Origin: Pseudomonas vanderleydeniana
Lineage (GTDB): Bacteria > Pseudomonadota > Gammaproteobacteria > Pseudomonadales > Pseudomonadaceae
Assembly: GCF_014268755.2 (NCBI RefSeq)
Contig: NZ_CP077093.1
Location: 3,088,001-3,152,000, forward strand
Length of the DNA stretch: 64,000 nt
Direction: 5' to 3'
The position numbers and the translations under genes are program-made. This document shows positions 44,201 through 51,154 of the stretch, in pieces (position 1 is the first letter of the stretch; the number at the start of each line of letters is the position of its first letter). Below the pieces are notes generated by a model. It made no database searches and was not told the DNA's origin. It worked only from the letters and a program-made list of their open reading frames with translations.

Positions 44201-46784
44201 TTCCGGCGAAGGAGCTGTCAAGCTGACAGCAGGCAACGATGTACAGATTGTTGCAGCCACCGATGCAAGTAGCAGCCAGCATGATCGCAGCCAGAGCAAG
44301 AGCAGTTGGCTTGGTCTCAAGGCAAGCAAGGTTTCGGACCATATGGCGGCGGCGCAGACCAAGGCATCCGGCAGTCTGATTTCGGGTGACACTGTGGACG
44401 TGGTTGCCAAGCGCGATGCCACGGTGACGGGGTCGGCACTGGCCAGCATGCAGGACCTGACGGTTCAAGCGGGTCGTGACCTGACGATCAATGCGGCGCA
44501 AAACACGTTCACCAGTGAGCAGGCGCATAAGGAAAAGAACCGTGACCTGACCGGCATTCTGACGGCCAACAAGTTGGGGATCGATGACATCACGGGTAAG
44601 CAGAAACTGTTCATCAACAGTGGTAGCCATGATGGTCAAACGTCCGGTACCACGTTGACGGGCAGCACCGTTGGCTCTGCCCTGGGGAATGTGAGCCTCA
44701 CCGCGGGTCGTGAGCTGAACGTCGTAGCCAGTAATCTGGTCAGTAGCAAGGACATGAGCCTGACCGGTTCCAATGTGAACATTGTCGCTGGGATGGAGAA
44801 CTCCAATGAGGAGATGACTGACAAGACTTCCAGTCTTGGGGTGAAGCGGGTCATGGGTGGAGTGGTTGTGAACGCGGTGACGGCGCTCTACAACTTGCCC
44901 GAGACGATCAAGTCGATCGAGTCCATCGACGACCCGCGCTTGCGAGCGGTCAAGCAGGCGCAGCTTGCCTTGTCGCTGACCGACTCAGGGACCACCCTTT
45001 GGAAGACAGAGCAGGAGTTGCAGAATAAATTTTCACAGCTTGTCGGTGCGAAATCCCTTTCAACCGATACATCAGCCGGTTTTGGTGATGCGATCAACGC
45101 CTATAAAAATAAGACAGCTGGCGGTGACACGACGTTGATCAAGATCGGTTCGGAACTGGCCAGTAGCAGCAGTCGCAAGACCTCCGAGAAAGAGACCCAG
45201 ACAGCGAAGGCCAGTTCGATCATGGCGGGACAGAACCTGGCAGTCGTTTCGACTGGCGCCATGACCGGTTCGGCGGGTGATATTCATGTGGTGGGCAGCT
45301 CGTTGAAGGCGAACTCGACGGTATTGGAGGCGAAAAACAACATTACGTTGGAGAGCGCTCAGAATACGGTTCGTCAGTCCAGCGACTCCCATACCAATGA
45401 GACCTCCATAGGCGTCAGTTTCAACCTGGGGGCACAGAACGGCTTCACGCTTGATCTGGGAGCCAAGCTGGGCTTGGTGGACGGCAAGGGCAAGTCAGTG
45501 ACCCAAGTCAACAGTACGCTGGAGACGGGTGACCTCCTGCTGCATAGCGGCAAGGATACGACCCTGGCTGGAGCTCAGGTCAAGGCTCAGACGATTGACG
45601 CGACAATCGACGGCAATCTCAATATTGCCTCAAGGCAAGATACCGATAAGTTTGAGAGCAAGAATACCAATATCGGTTTTGGTGCCAGCCTGTGTATTCC
45701 TCCGTTCTGTTATGGCGCAACGGCCGGTGCCAGTGGTAGTGCAAGTCTTGAACTCTCAAATGGCGGTTTGGATCGAGATTATCGTGCGGTCAAGGACCAG
45801 AGTGGACTGTTTGCCGGCAAAGGTGGATACAACATCAATGTTGGTAATAACACGACGCTGGAAGGCGCGGTCATTGCCAGTGATGCCAGTGTGGACAAGA
45901 ACCTTATCGTCACGGATCGTCTGATTGTCAGCGATATCAAGAACAAGAGTGAAATCGACAGCCATAGCACCTCTGTTGCTCTGTCCGGTTCTTATGGCAG
46001 CGTGAAAGGCTTTGACGGCGGGATCAGTACTGGAATGCCCTTGGCACTGGGAGAGTCGAACAGTAGCAAGACTCGTAGTGCCGTAAGTGAAGGTACCATC
46101 ATCGTCCGGGATGCCGCCGGCGCTTATGATCTGGTGGGGCTCAATCGCGATACCGCGCATGCGAATGAACCTTTGGATAAGCCGGACGAGAAGGCGCTGC
46201 AGGAGCGGATCGAGCTTCTGAAGAGCTCAATCGGCCTGACTAAGGACATAGTGGGTAAGGTGGCTGAGCAGGCGGAAAAGCAGGCCAAGAACTTGCTGGA
46301 TGATGCCAAGAATACAAAGGGCAAAGAGGACATAGCGGCTGCTGAACTCAATTACAAGCAGGTGACCGAGAGCTGGGCTGCGGGTGGAAATAATCGTGTC
46401 GCTGCTGATATTGCCGCGGGTCTGATTGGCGCAACATTAGGGGGCGCAGGTGGGCTGACCTCGCTGGGAATTGTCGCCAATACCACAAAGGACGATACCA
46501 AGAAACTGATCGGCGACTATGCCGATACCCAGCGTGATCTGGCCAAGGACCCGGCTTCCAAGGCAGCCTGGGACGAACATGGCTCCGCCCGACTGGTATT
46601 GGAAATGCTGGCTGGTGCAACTCAGGGGATGTCCGGGACTGCGGTAGATGTGGTAACCGGGGCTGGTGGTCCGGCTGGCAAAGCGCAGTGGTCCGTGCTC
46701 AAGGAAAAGATTTCCAAACTTGAATTGAGCGACCAGTTGAAGAACATCCTACTGTCGACTACGGCTGCACTTACCGAAATGTAA
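38286..46784 (+). CDS. Filamentous hemagglutinin / CdiA-like TpsA exoprotein without visible toxin tip
   Basis: This 2832-residue protein is exported by two-partner secretion. An extended signal region (FPKRGLALLMANVMFWQPLW, ending QA) is followed by the TPS domain (about 50-300) with NPYGITCNGCGF near 155. Residues about 300-1900 are long runs of short beta-helix repeats (DNxxGxLxSxxxLxL style), interrupted around 1220-1650 by a non-repetitive segment. Another hemagglutinin-repeat block (SGRDVSVVAGRDLSVVASQ and similar) reaches about 2400. The last 180 residues are Gly/Ala-rich and helical. I find no VENN motif, no recognisable C-terminal toxin and no immunity gene downstream. No TpsB/CdiB gene lies on either side. 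It may be an adhesin, or a CdiA that has lost its tip. Its 3' end is less GC-rich than its neighbours. Confidence 0.92.
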   Translation: MDVRQFTFPVGQSSAALKDRDHFLGFPKRGLALLMANVMFWQPLWAQADGIVVSAPGTTLGQAGNGVPIVNIAAPNGSGLSHNQFQDYNVGSQGVILNNATNRTQSTQLGGIILGNSNLNGRAASTILNEVNGGSPSQLRGYTEVAGQSAHVIVANPYGITCNGCGFINTPQATLTTGKPVVENGQVSRYQVDQGSVSIEGALLNANNIDRFEIITRSAKLNAEIQARNLAIITGANDVDAKTLKATARAADPASAPQLAIDSSALGGMYAGAIKLVGTEAGVGVKLDGKMVASGGDIQLDANGHLSMVDAAATGAVNVKAQSLEAKGPVYAGTTLDVNTQGDLTSQNNLVAKDRITLNSGGQLTNNGIIEAGVNADNSRNTAGDVSVTAQNFNNTGKSVIASRDLTVTTAQTLTNQGGTLSGKRQTTVTAGTLDNQNQGRVLSADSLNLTADTVLNGQGGLINSVGQLTATLGHLNNNAGEVSTKASSTLILGTMDNLTGLVMAESTLGLTAAGAINNQSGVISGWQGLTVNGTSLDNRNSGTVSSRSGDVAATLSGALLNSHAGAVVSQKALTVTADSLDNSDQGVLSSGAAQKLTVTGLLDNTLGGSITSSATLTLQAMALNNAGTLSADDALSFTGTDLDNSHGTFTGNAGVTLDLLGTLTNNYGKLSSAGPLLLQRSTQINNQNGGINSQDLLTLLTGSLDNSQNGTIGASDTLLVTASGKVDNSTGGLIASRNADLQLNADSLGNSKGSLQGKGAVTLNVTGDIDNQSGKVIAQDGDLSVTAANLDSRGGLLSSVKGAFESHIVGVLKNGYDLSNNNQGGTIQAQRLALNAFGGIDNNGGRIAAQSGDAVLDARSGNIDNRNGGLYASNLVQVSGNDLDNSGDTGGQVTGQRIGLSLSGELNNSKGIVESGTTLAVGAASVVNQGGQLRALGTVDKTSFKIGGLFDNRGGTVETANNDLDFDVASFQNQGGSLLHANTGVFGISMANLNDVGGRLVTQGDLTLATDTWTNSSSLQANHLIVNVNHLTQTATGQLLSSSGFQGSGNDWRNDGLIGTDGAVRLDLHGGYAGSGRLSGVQTLGLHAIQVDLGDTGSIAAGADATVNIDGLFNSSGRLTSGGNLKLTASGVNNLGTLGSGKGLVITTGNLLNDHGLISSGEDMQLLVSSFTNRYAQVYSLGTALIARDSNGTRADLLDNRSGDIESMGKLTVAATTVNNVMDVLEYTEHEKSATGITRLSCTLIPTAGCDDRGGGRINGLWELTETDRLNVTQSSAAASLTSGADLSIDTQVLNNTSSIIAATGNVQVDANTINNKGLQPQEIKTTRRYWSFVNETGAAAAAAANFNARNNPTPSASYASDLSAFFHWATVDMGGTTVTNNISDKSYDAIIQAGGSVSLNANEKINNSVIRPFYEYVAAGRTATDTGSGSAYSTPIYINAQLPPDLAQHQINPVALPGFTLPAGQNGLFRLSGQGTSSNGSASGLVHVPGLPDTSGKSNPQKYLIETNPALTDLKQFMSSDYLLSNLGYDPDASAKRLGDGFYEQKLIQQAVTARTGQRYIDGQTSDDAMFKYLMNNAVASKQELNLQLGVSLTSEQVAALTHDIVWMENQTINGEQVLVPVLYLASANNRLADNGALIQGSDVTLVAGQDLSNAGTLRASSNLKATASNDLVNSGLLEAGNRLDALATNNLSNKAGGIIAGRDVSVTAVKGDVLNERTVTTHQSYDGLISNRKDFADSAARIEASNDLGVNAGRDLLNQGSVLQSGRDTSVTAGRDVKITSAEQTSNVRYDNYTSGQVTQLSSSLTSGRDVSVVAGRDLSVVASQIDAKRDATMSATGDLTLESAANASTYSGWNKKYRGDENHSQQVSTQVTAGGNVTLNAGKDLGLVSSQVSAQKEAYLSAGANLTLQTATNEDYSFYSKTSKSSSGKKSQLDEESRSTNVASAVSGASKATLVAGNDLLVKGSKVVSGEGAVKLTAGNDVQIVAATDASSSQHDRSQSKSSWLGLKASKVSDHMAAAQTKASGSLISGDTVDVVAKRDATVTGSALASMQDLTVQAGRDLTINAAQNTFTSEQAHKEKNRDLTGILTANKLGIDDITGKQKLFINSGSHDGQTSGTTLTGSTVGSALGNVSLTAGRELNVVASNLVSSKDMSLTGSNVNIVAGMENSNEEMTDKTSSLGVKRVMGGVVVNAVTALYNLPETIKSIESIDDPRLRAVKQAQLALSLTDSGTTLWKTEQELQNKFSQLVGAKSLSTDTSAGFGDAINAYKNKTAGGDTTLIKIGSELASSSSRKTSEKETQTAKASSIMAGQNLAVVSTGAMTGSAGDIHVVGSSLKANSTVLEAKNNITLESAQNTVRQSSDSHTNETSIGVSFNLGAQNGFTLDLGAKLGLVDGKGKSVTQVNSTLETGDLLLHSGKDTTLAGAQVKAQTIDATIDGNLNIASRQDTDKFESKNTNIGFGASLCIPPFCYGATAGASGSASLELSNGGLDRDYRAVKDQSGLFAGKGGYNINVGNNTTLEGAVIASDASVDKNLIVTDRLIVSDIKNKSEIDSHSTSVALSGSYGSVKGFDGGISTGMPLALGESNSSKTRSAVSEGTIIVRDAAGAYDLVGLNRDTAHANEPLDKPDEKALQERIELLKSSIGLTKDIVGKVAEQAEKQAKNLLDDAKNTKGKEDIAAAELNYKQVTESWAAGGNNRVAADIAAGLIGATLGGAGGLTSLGIVANTTKDDTKKLIGDYADTQRDLAKDPASKAAWDEHGSARLVLEMLAGATQGMSGTAVDVVTGAGGPAGKAQWSVLKEKISKLELSDQLKNILLSTTAALTEM

Positions 46785-47116
46785 GAGGTTGAGCAATACC
46801 TGATCCCGAGGGCTTGAAACAAGGTCATCGGGATCTCATGCATGTATCAGTTTCTTGACGCTCAAAAGTCGTCGAATTATGATGGTTGCCATTAAATTGA
46901 TATTAACTGTATCGAGGGATCGTACATACAGGTTTATCCTCGGGATGAGGTTCCTCGCGGCCATGCCGCTCTGCGTTACCCCCCCCTATGAAACGCCTCC
47001 TTCAGTGGCTCGAGCGAAAATGACGGCTCGGGCCTGATGCCTTGTACTTGAAGAACACCTCGACCCATTCGTTTCCAGATTTCCCCCCCAGTCCGTTTTT
47101 TAAAGGAGAGTACTGC
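46785..47116. other. AT-rich gene-free stretch after the hemagglutinin gene
   Basis: This 332-base stretch holds an imperfect terminator-like inverted repeat, GATCCCGA / TCGGGATC (46802-46809 with 46828-46835), then an AT-rich run near 46875-46935. I find no convincing gene. In CdiA loci this is where a toxin tip and immunity gene would sit. The end of the stretch carries the ribosome site of the CsgG-like gene. Confidence 0.5.
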
Positions 47117-47803
47117 GTGAAGAAAATGCCGCAGGTGATGATGTCAGGGATGGCGGCAATCGTGCTGGCCACCCTTGCCGGTTGTGCGGCCCAGGAGACC
47201 TCCCGGGCGTTGCCGGTGCAGCAGGTCGAAAGCGTCAGTCGGCCCTATGTCGGCGCGCGTACACCGATTGCCGTCGGCAAGTTCGACAACCGTTCCAGCT
47301 ACATGCGCGGGATCTTTTCCGATGGCGTCGACCGTTTGGGCGGCCAGGCCAAGACCATCCTGATCACCCACCTGCAGCAGACCAACCGCTTCAGCGTGCT
47401 GGACCGCGACAACATGGCCGAGATCCAGCAGGAGGCGACCATCAAGTCCCAGGCCCAGAAGCTCAAGGGCGCGGACTATGTCGTCACCGGCGATGTCACC
47501 GAGTTCGGGCGCAAGGAAACCGGCGACCAGCAGCTGTTCGGTATCCTCGGTCGTGGCAAGACCCAGGTGGCCTATGCCAAGGTCGCGTTGAACATCGTCA
47601 ATATCGTGACCTCCGAGGTGGTCTATTCCACCCAGGGTGCGGGTGAGTACGCCTTGTCCAACCGTGAGATCGTCGGTTTTGGTGGTACCGCCAGCTACGA
47701 CTCGACCCTCAACGGCAAGGTCCTCGACTTGGCCATGCGCGAAGCCGTGAACAAGATGGTCGATGCCATCGACAGCGGTGCGTGGAAACCGGGTCAGCAC
47801 TAA
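47117..47803 (+). CDS. CsgG/HfaB-family lipoprotein
   Basis: This 228-residue lipoprotein has a lipobox LATLAGC near residue 20, then a CsgG-type fold: TPIAVGKFDNRSSY, ILITHLQQTNRFSVLDRDNM, KGADYVVTGDVTEFGRKE and VNKMVDAIDSGAW. GTG 47117 is chosen because AAAGGAG precedes it at 8 bases. CsgG proteins form outer-membrane secretion channels for curli. This shorter group, followed by DUF4810 and DUF799 lipoproteins, is widespread but its cargo is undefined. It is the first of three lipoprotein genes. Confidence 0.9.
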   Translation: MKKMPQVMMSGMAAIVLATLAGCAAQETSRALPVQQVESVSRPYVGARTPIAVGKFDNRSSYMRGIFSDGVDRLGGQAKTILITHLQQTNRFSVLDRDNMAEIQQEATIKSQAQKLKGADYVVTGDVTEFGRKETGDQQLFGILGRGKTQVAYAKVALNIVNIVTSEVVYSTQGAGEYALSNREIVGFGGTASYDSTLNGKVLDLAMREAVNKMVDAIDSGAWKPGQH

Positions 47804-47827
47804 CGTATTCGATAACAGGGAGTTTCA

Positions 47828-48202
47828 GTGGTGATGGGTAACGTGTTCAGTTCGCTGCGTTTCGGCGCGCTAGTGCTCGGTGGTACGGTGTTGGTGGGGT
47901 GTGCCCAACAACCCAAGACGCTTTATCAGTGGGAAGGCTACGAGCCGCAGGTCTACGAGTATTTCAAGGGCGAATCCAAGGAAGCGCAGGTCGCTGCGCT
48001 GGAAGCCGACCTGCAAAAGATCAAGGCGACCAATCGTGCGGCACCGCCGGGCTATCACGCTCACCTGGGCCTGCTGTATGGCAGCCTGGGCAAGGACGAC
48101 CAGATGGTGCAGCAGTTCCAGACCGAAAAGGCGCTGTTTCCCGAGTCGGGCACCTATATGGATTTCCTGTTGAGTAACGCACAGAAAGGAAGCAAGCCAT
48201 GA
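47828..48202 (+). CDS. DUF4810 lipoprotein
   Basis: This 124-residue protein has a lipobox VLVGC and the typical TLYQWEGYEPQVYEYFKGESKE start of the DUF4810 family. It then has a TPR-like helical part (HAHLGLLYGSLGKDDQMVQQF) that reads like a single tetratricopeptide hairpin. GTG 47828 fits the AGGGAG site. Its end overlaps the next gene by four bases. It is the middle member of the CsgG-DUF4810-DUF799 trio. Confidence 0.88.
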   Translation: MVMGNVFSSLRFGALVLGGTVLVGCAQQPKTLYQWEGYEPQVYEYFKGESKEAQVAALEADLQKIKATNRAAPPGYHAHLGLLYGSLGKDDQMVQQFQTEKALFPESGTYMDFLLSNAQKGSKP

Positions 48203-48861
48203 ACCTGCGCTTTTGGGGGATCGTGACCGGGCTGATCGTGCTGAGCCTGCTGGGCGGCTGTGCCCACCAGGTCAAGAGCCTCGACTATTCGGCCTACAAG
48301 CAGGCGCGTCCGCGAACCATCCTGGTGTTGCCGCCGCTGAACCAGTCGCCGGACATCAAGGGTTCCTACAGCCTGCTGTCCCAGGTGACCTTCCCGCTGG
48401 CCGAGGCAGGCTACTATGTGATGCCGGTGGCCCTGGTGGACGAGACGTTCAAGCAGAACGGCCTGACCACCGCCGATGACATTCACAACACCTCGCCAGC
48501 CAAGCTGCATGACATCTTCGGTGCGGACGCGGCGATGTACATCACCGTGACCGACTATGGCACCAAGTACATGGTATTGAGCAGCAACACCATCGTTACC
48601 GCGAACGCCAAGCTGGTCGACCTCAAGTCCGGTACCACCCTGTGGACCGGCAGCGCGACCGCATCGAGCGAAGAGGGCAACAACAATAACCAGGGCGGCC
48701 TGGTCGGCATGCTGATTACGGCGGCGGTCAAGCAGATCATCAACAGCTCCACCGATGCCGGGCATCCGATTGCCGGCCTGACCAGTCGACGCCTGCTGTC
48801 CGTAGGCCGCAATACCGGGCTGCTGTACGGGCCACGGTCACCGAAGTACGGCACCGACTGA
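48199..48861 (+). CDS. DUF799 (GNA1162-like) lipoprotein
   Basis: This 220-residue lipoprotein has a lipobox LLGGC, the opening RPRTILVLPPLNQSPDIKGS and the conserved PVALVDETFKQNGLTTADDI of the DUF799 family, whose Neisseria member is GNA1162. The fold is related to the TolB N-terminal/CsgG-like domain. It overlaps the DUF4810 gene by four bases (ATGA), so the trio is translationally coupled and probably forms one envelope complex. Confidence 0.9.
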   Translation: MNLRFWGIVTGLIVLSLLGGCAHQVKSLDYSAYKQARPRTILVLPPLNQSPDIKGSYSLLSQVTFPLAEAGYYVMPVALVDETFKQNGLTTADDIHNTSPAKLHDIFGADAAMYITVTDYGTKYMVLSSNTIVTANAKLVDLKSGTTLWTGSATASSEEGNNNNQGGLVGMLITAAVKQIINSSTDAGHPIAGLTSRRLLSVGRNTGLLYGPRSPKYGTD

Positions 48862-49069
48862 TGTCCGCAAGGGGCAGGTCGCTGCCCCACCTCGCGGCCT
48901 TGCGCGGCGCTTGTGCAACACAGGCGCCGATCGAACACGATCCATGTTCCTCGCCATCACCCTCGCGCCATTGATGCCCCACCCAGGCTCCCTATGATGG
49001 ACATGAAGCCTGTCGGCCCCTGACCGTGATCCGACGGCCTCGCGTACCTTCATTCCTGCGAGCGCCACC

Positions 49070-50491
49070 ATGACTCCAACAAGAACCCTCTACGACAAGC
49101 ACATCGATTCCCATACGGTGTGCCGCCTCGATGACCAGGGCCATGTCCTGCTGTACGTCGACCGCCAGGTCATCAATGAATACACCAGCCCACAGGCCTT
49201 CAGTGGCCTGCGTGAAGCCGGGCGCAAGGTGTGGCGGCCGGAGACGGCATTGGCCGTGGTCGATCATGTGAACCCCACCGCACCCCGGCGCATCGCCGCC
49301 ATGCCGGATGCCGGTGGCGCCCGGCAGGTGTCCTACCTGGGCGAGAACTGCGCCGATTTCGGCATCGAGCTGTTCGATGTGCTCGACAAGCGCCAGGGCA
49401 TCGAGCACGTGGTCGCCCCGGAGCAGGGCTTCATCCTGCCGGGCATGGTGGTCGCCGCCGGTGATAGTCACACCACCACCTATGGCGCCCTGGGCGCCTT
49501 CGGCTTCGGCATCGGCACCTCCGAGATCGAGCATCTGCTGGCCTCCCAGACACTGGTCTACAAGCGCCTGAAGACCCTGCGCGTGACCGTCGATGGCGAG
49601 TTGCCTAAAGGCTTGACCTCCAAGGACGTGATCATGGCGCTGATCGGTGAGATCGGCGCCTCCGGTGCGACTGGCTATGCCATCGAGTTCTGCGGTTCGA
49701 CCATCGATGCGTTGAGCGTCGAGGCGCGCATGACCATCTGCAACATGGCCGTGGAGGCCGGTGCCCGCGGAGCCTTCATGGCCCCGGACGAGAAGGTTTT
49801 CGCCTACCTGAAGGACAAGCCGCGAGCCCCTCGGGGCGAGTTGTGGGACCAGGCCGTTGCCCGCTGGCGCGAGCTCAAGAGCGATGCCGGCGCGCGGTTC
49901 GACCGCGAAGTACACCTCGACGCCACGACCTTGGAACCGATGGTCACCTGGGGCACCAGCCCGGACCAGGCGGCGCCCATCGGCGCGCGGGTACCGGACC
50001 CGGACAGCCTCGATGATCCGATCCTGCGCCAGGACATGCGCCGGGCCCTGAGCTACATGGGCCTGGAAGCCGGCATGCCGTTGAACGAGATCACCATCAG
50101 TCATGCGTTCATCGGCTCTTGTACCAATGCCCGCATCGAGGACTTGCGTGACGCGGCCCGAGTGGTGCAGGGGCGGCAGGTTGCCAGGCATGTACGGGCG
50201 ATGATCGTGCCCGGATCGACCCAGGTTCGCGACCAGGCCGAAGCCGAAGGGCTGGCTGCCGTGTTCATCGCGGCCGGGTTCGAATGGCGCCAGTCCGGCT
50301 GCTCGATGTGCCTGGCGATGAACGACGATGTGCTGGCGGCGGGCGACCGTTGTGCTTCCAGCACCAACCGCAACTTCGAAGGTCGCCAGGGCGCCGGTGC
50401 CCGGACGCACCTGATGAGCCCGGCGATGGTGGCGGCCGCGGCGATTGCCGGGCGCCTGACCGATATCCGTTCCCTGGAGCAACGCCCATGA
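49070..50491 (+). CDS. leuC: LeuC-like aconitase-family dehydratase, large subunit
   Basis: This 473-residue large subunit of a 3-isopropylmalate-dehydratase-type enzyme has the iron-sulfur ligand cysteines in SCTNARIEDL and CSMCLAMN. The signature AAGDSHTTTYGALGAFGFGIG is intact. It is followed by the small subunit with an ATGA overlap. leuB is not next to it, and several normally conserved spots differ (VVDHVNPTAPRR instead of a DHN-type motif). So it is probably a second, paralogous pair acting on a related hydroxy-diacid rather than the housekeeping leucine enzyme. The symbol is by family only. Confidence 0.88.
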   Translation: MTPTRTLYDKHIDSHTVCRLDDQGHVLLYVDRQVINEYTSPQAFSGLREAGRKVWRPETALAVVDHVNPTAPRRIAAMPDAGGARQVSYLGENCADFGIELFDVLDKRQGIEHVVAPEQGFILPGMVVAAGDSHTTTYGALGAFGFGIGTSEIEHLLASQTLVYKRLKTLRVTVDGELPKGLTSKDVIMALIGEIGASGATGYAIEFCGSTIDALSVEARMTICNMAVEAGARGAFMAPDEKVFAYLKDKPRAPRGELWDQAVARWRELKSDAGARFDREVHLDATTLEPMVTWGTSPDQAAPIGARVPDPDSLDDPILRQDMRRALSYMGLEAGMPLNEITISHAFIGSCTNARIEDLRDAARVVQGRQVARHVRAMIVPGSTQVRDQAEAEGLAAVFIAAGFEWRQSGCSMCLAMNDDVLAAGDRCASSTNRNFEGRQGAGARTHLMSPAMVAAAAIAGRLTDIRSLEQRP

Positions 50492-51102
50492 GCCTGCAAC
50501 CGTTTTCCCAGGTCACCGGCAAGGCCGCGCCGATGCTGGCTGCCAATATCGACACCGACGTGATCATGCCCAAGCAGTTTCTCAAGGGCATCGACCGCAA
50601 CGGCCTGGACCGTGGCTTGTTCTTCGACCTGCGTTTGCTGCCTTCGGGCGAGCCCAATCCCGAGTTCGTGCTGAATCAACCGGCCTGGCAGGGGGCGAGC
50701 TTCATGGTGGTCGGGCCGAACTTCGGTTGCGGCTCCAGTCGTGAACATGCGGTGTGGGGCCTGAAGCAGGTGGGCATCCGGGCGCTGATCGGCAGCAGCT
50801 TTGCCGGGATTTTCTACGACAACTGCCAGCGCAACGGCGTGTTGCTGATTACCCTCGACGAGGCGACGGCGCAGCATCTGGGGCGGGTGGTCAGCCAGCC
50901 GCAGAGCGCCGAGATCTCGATTGACCTGCCGGCCCAGCAGATCCGCCTGCAGGACGGCAGCGTGATCGATTTCCAGATCGATGAACTGCGCAAGTCCGCC
51001 TTGTTGCTCGGGCTCGATGCCATCGGCAGCACCTTGCAGCGCCGCGAGCAGATCGAGGCGTTCGAGCGCTCGCACCTGCAGGCCAATCCCTGGCTGAAGT
51101 GA
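50488..51102 (+). CDS. leuD: LeuD-like aconitase-family dehydratase, small subunit
   Basis: This 204-residue swivel-domain subunit has NIDTDVIMPKQFLKG at the N-terminus, the substrate-binding GCGSSREHAVWGLK, and GSSFAGIFYDNCQRNGVL. ATG 50488 overlaps the large-subunit stop (ATGA). It belongs with the upstream LeuC-like gene as one enzyme. No leuB, and no methyltransferase or cis-aconitate gene, follows. Confidence 0.9.
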   Translation: MSLQPFSQVTGKAAPMLAANIDTDVIMPKQFLKGIDRNGLDRGLFFDLRLLPSGEPNPEFVLNQPAWQGASFMVVGPNFGCGSSREHAVWGLKQVGIRALIGSSFAGIFYDNCQRNGVLLITLDEATAQHLGRVVSQPQSAEISIDLPAQQIRLQDGSVIDFQIDELRKSALLLGLDAIGSTLQRREQIEAFERSHLQANPWLK

Positions 51103-51154
51103 GGCTTGGGGTGACCGCCCCCAGGTTCAGGAGGCGATCACCCATCCAGGCGAC

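Noticed and set aside
38286..46784. Calling the giant protein a functional contact-dependent inhibition toxin
   Set aside because: No VENN motif, toxin domain, immunity gene or CdiB was found, so only the TpsA/CdiA-like stalk is supported.
46855..47037. 60-residue frame after the hemagglutinin gene as an immunity gene
   Set aside because: It starts with TTG, lacks a ribosome site and overlaps the likely promoter of the CsgG-like gene.
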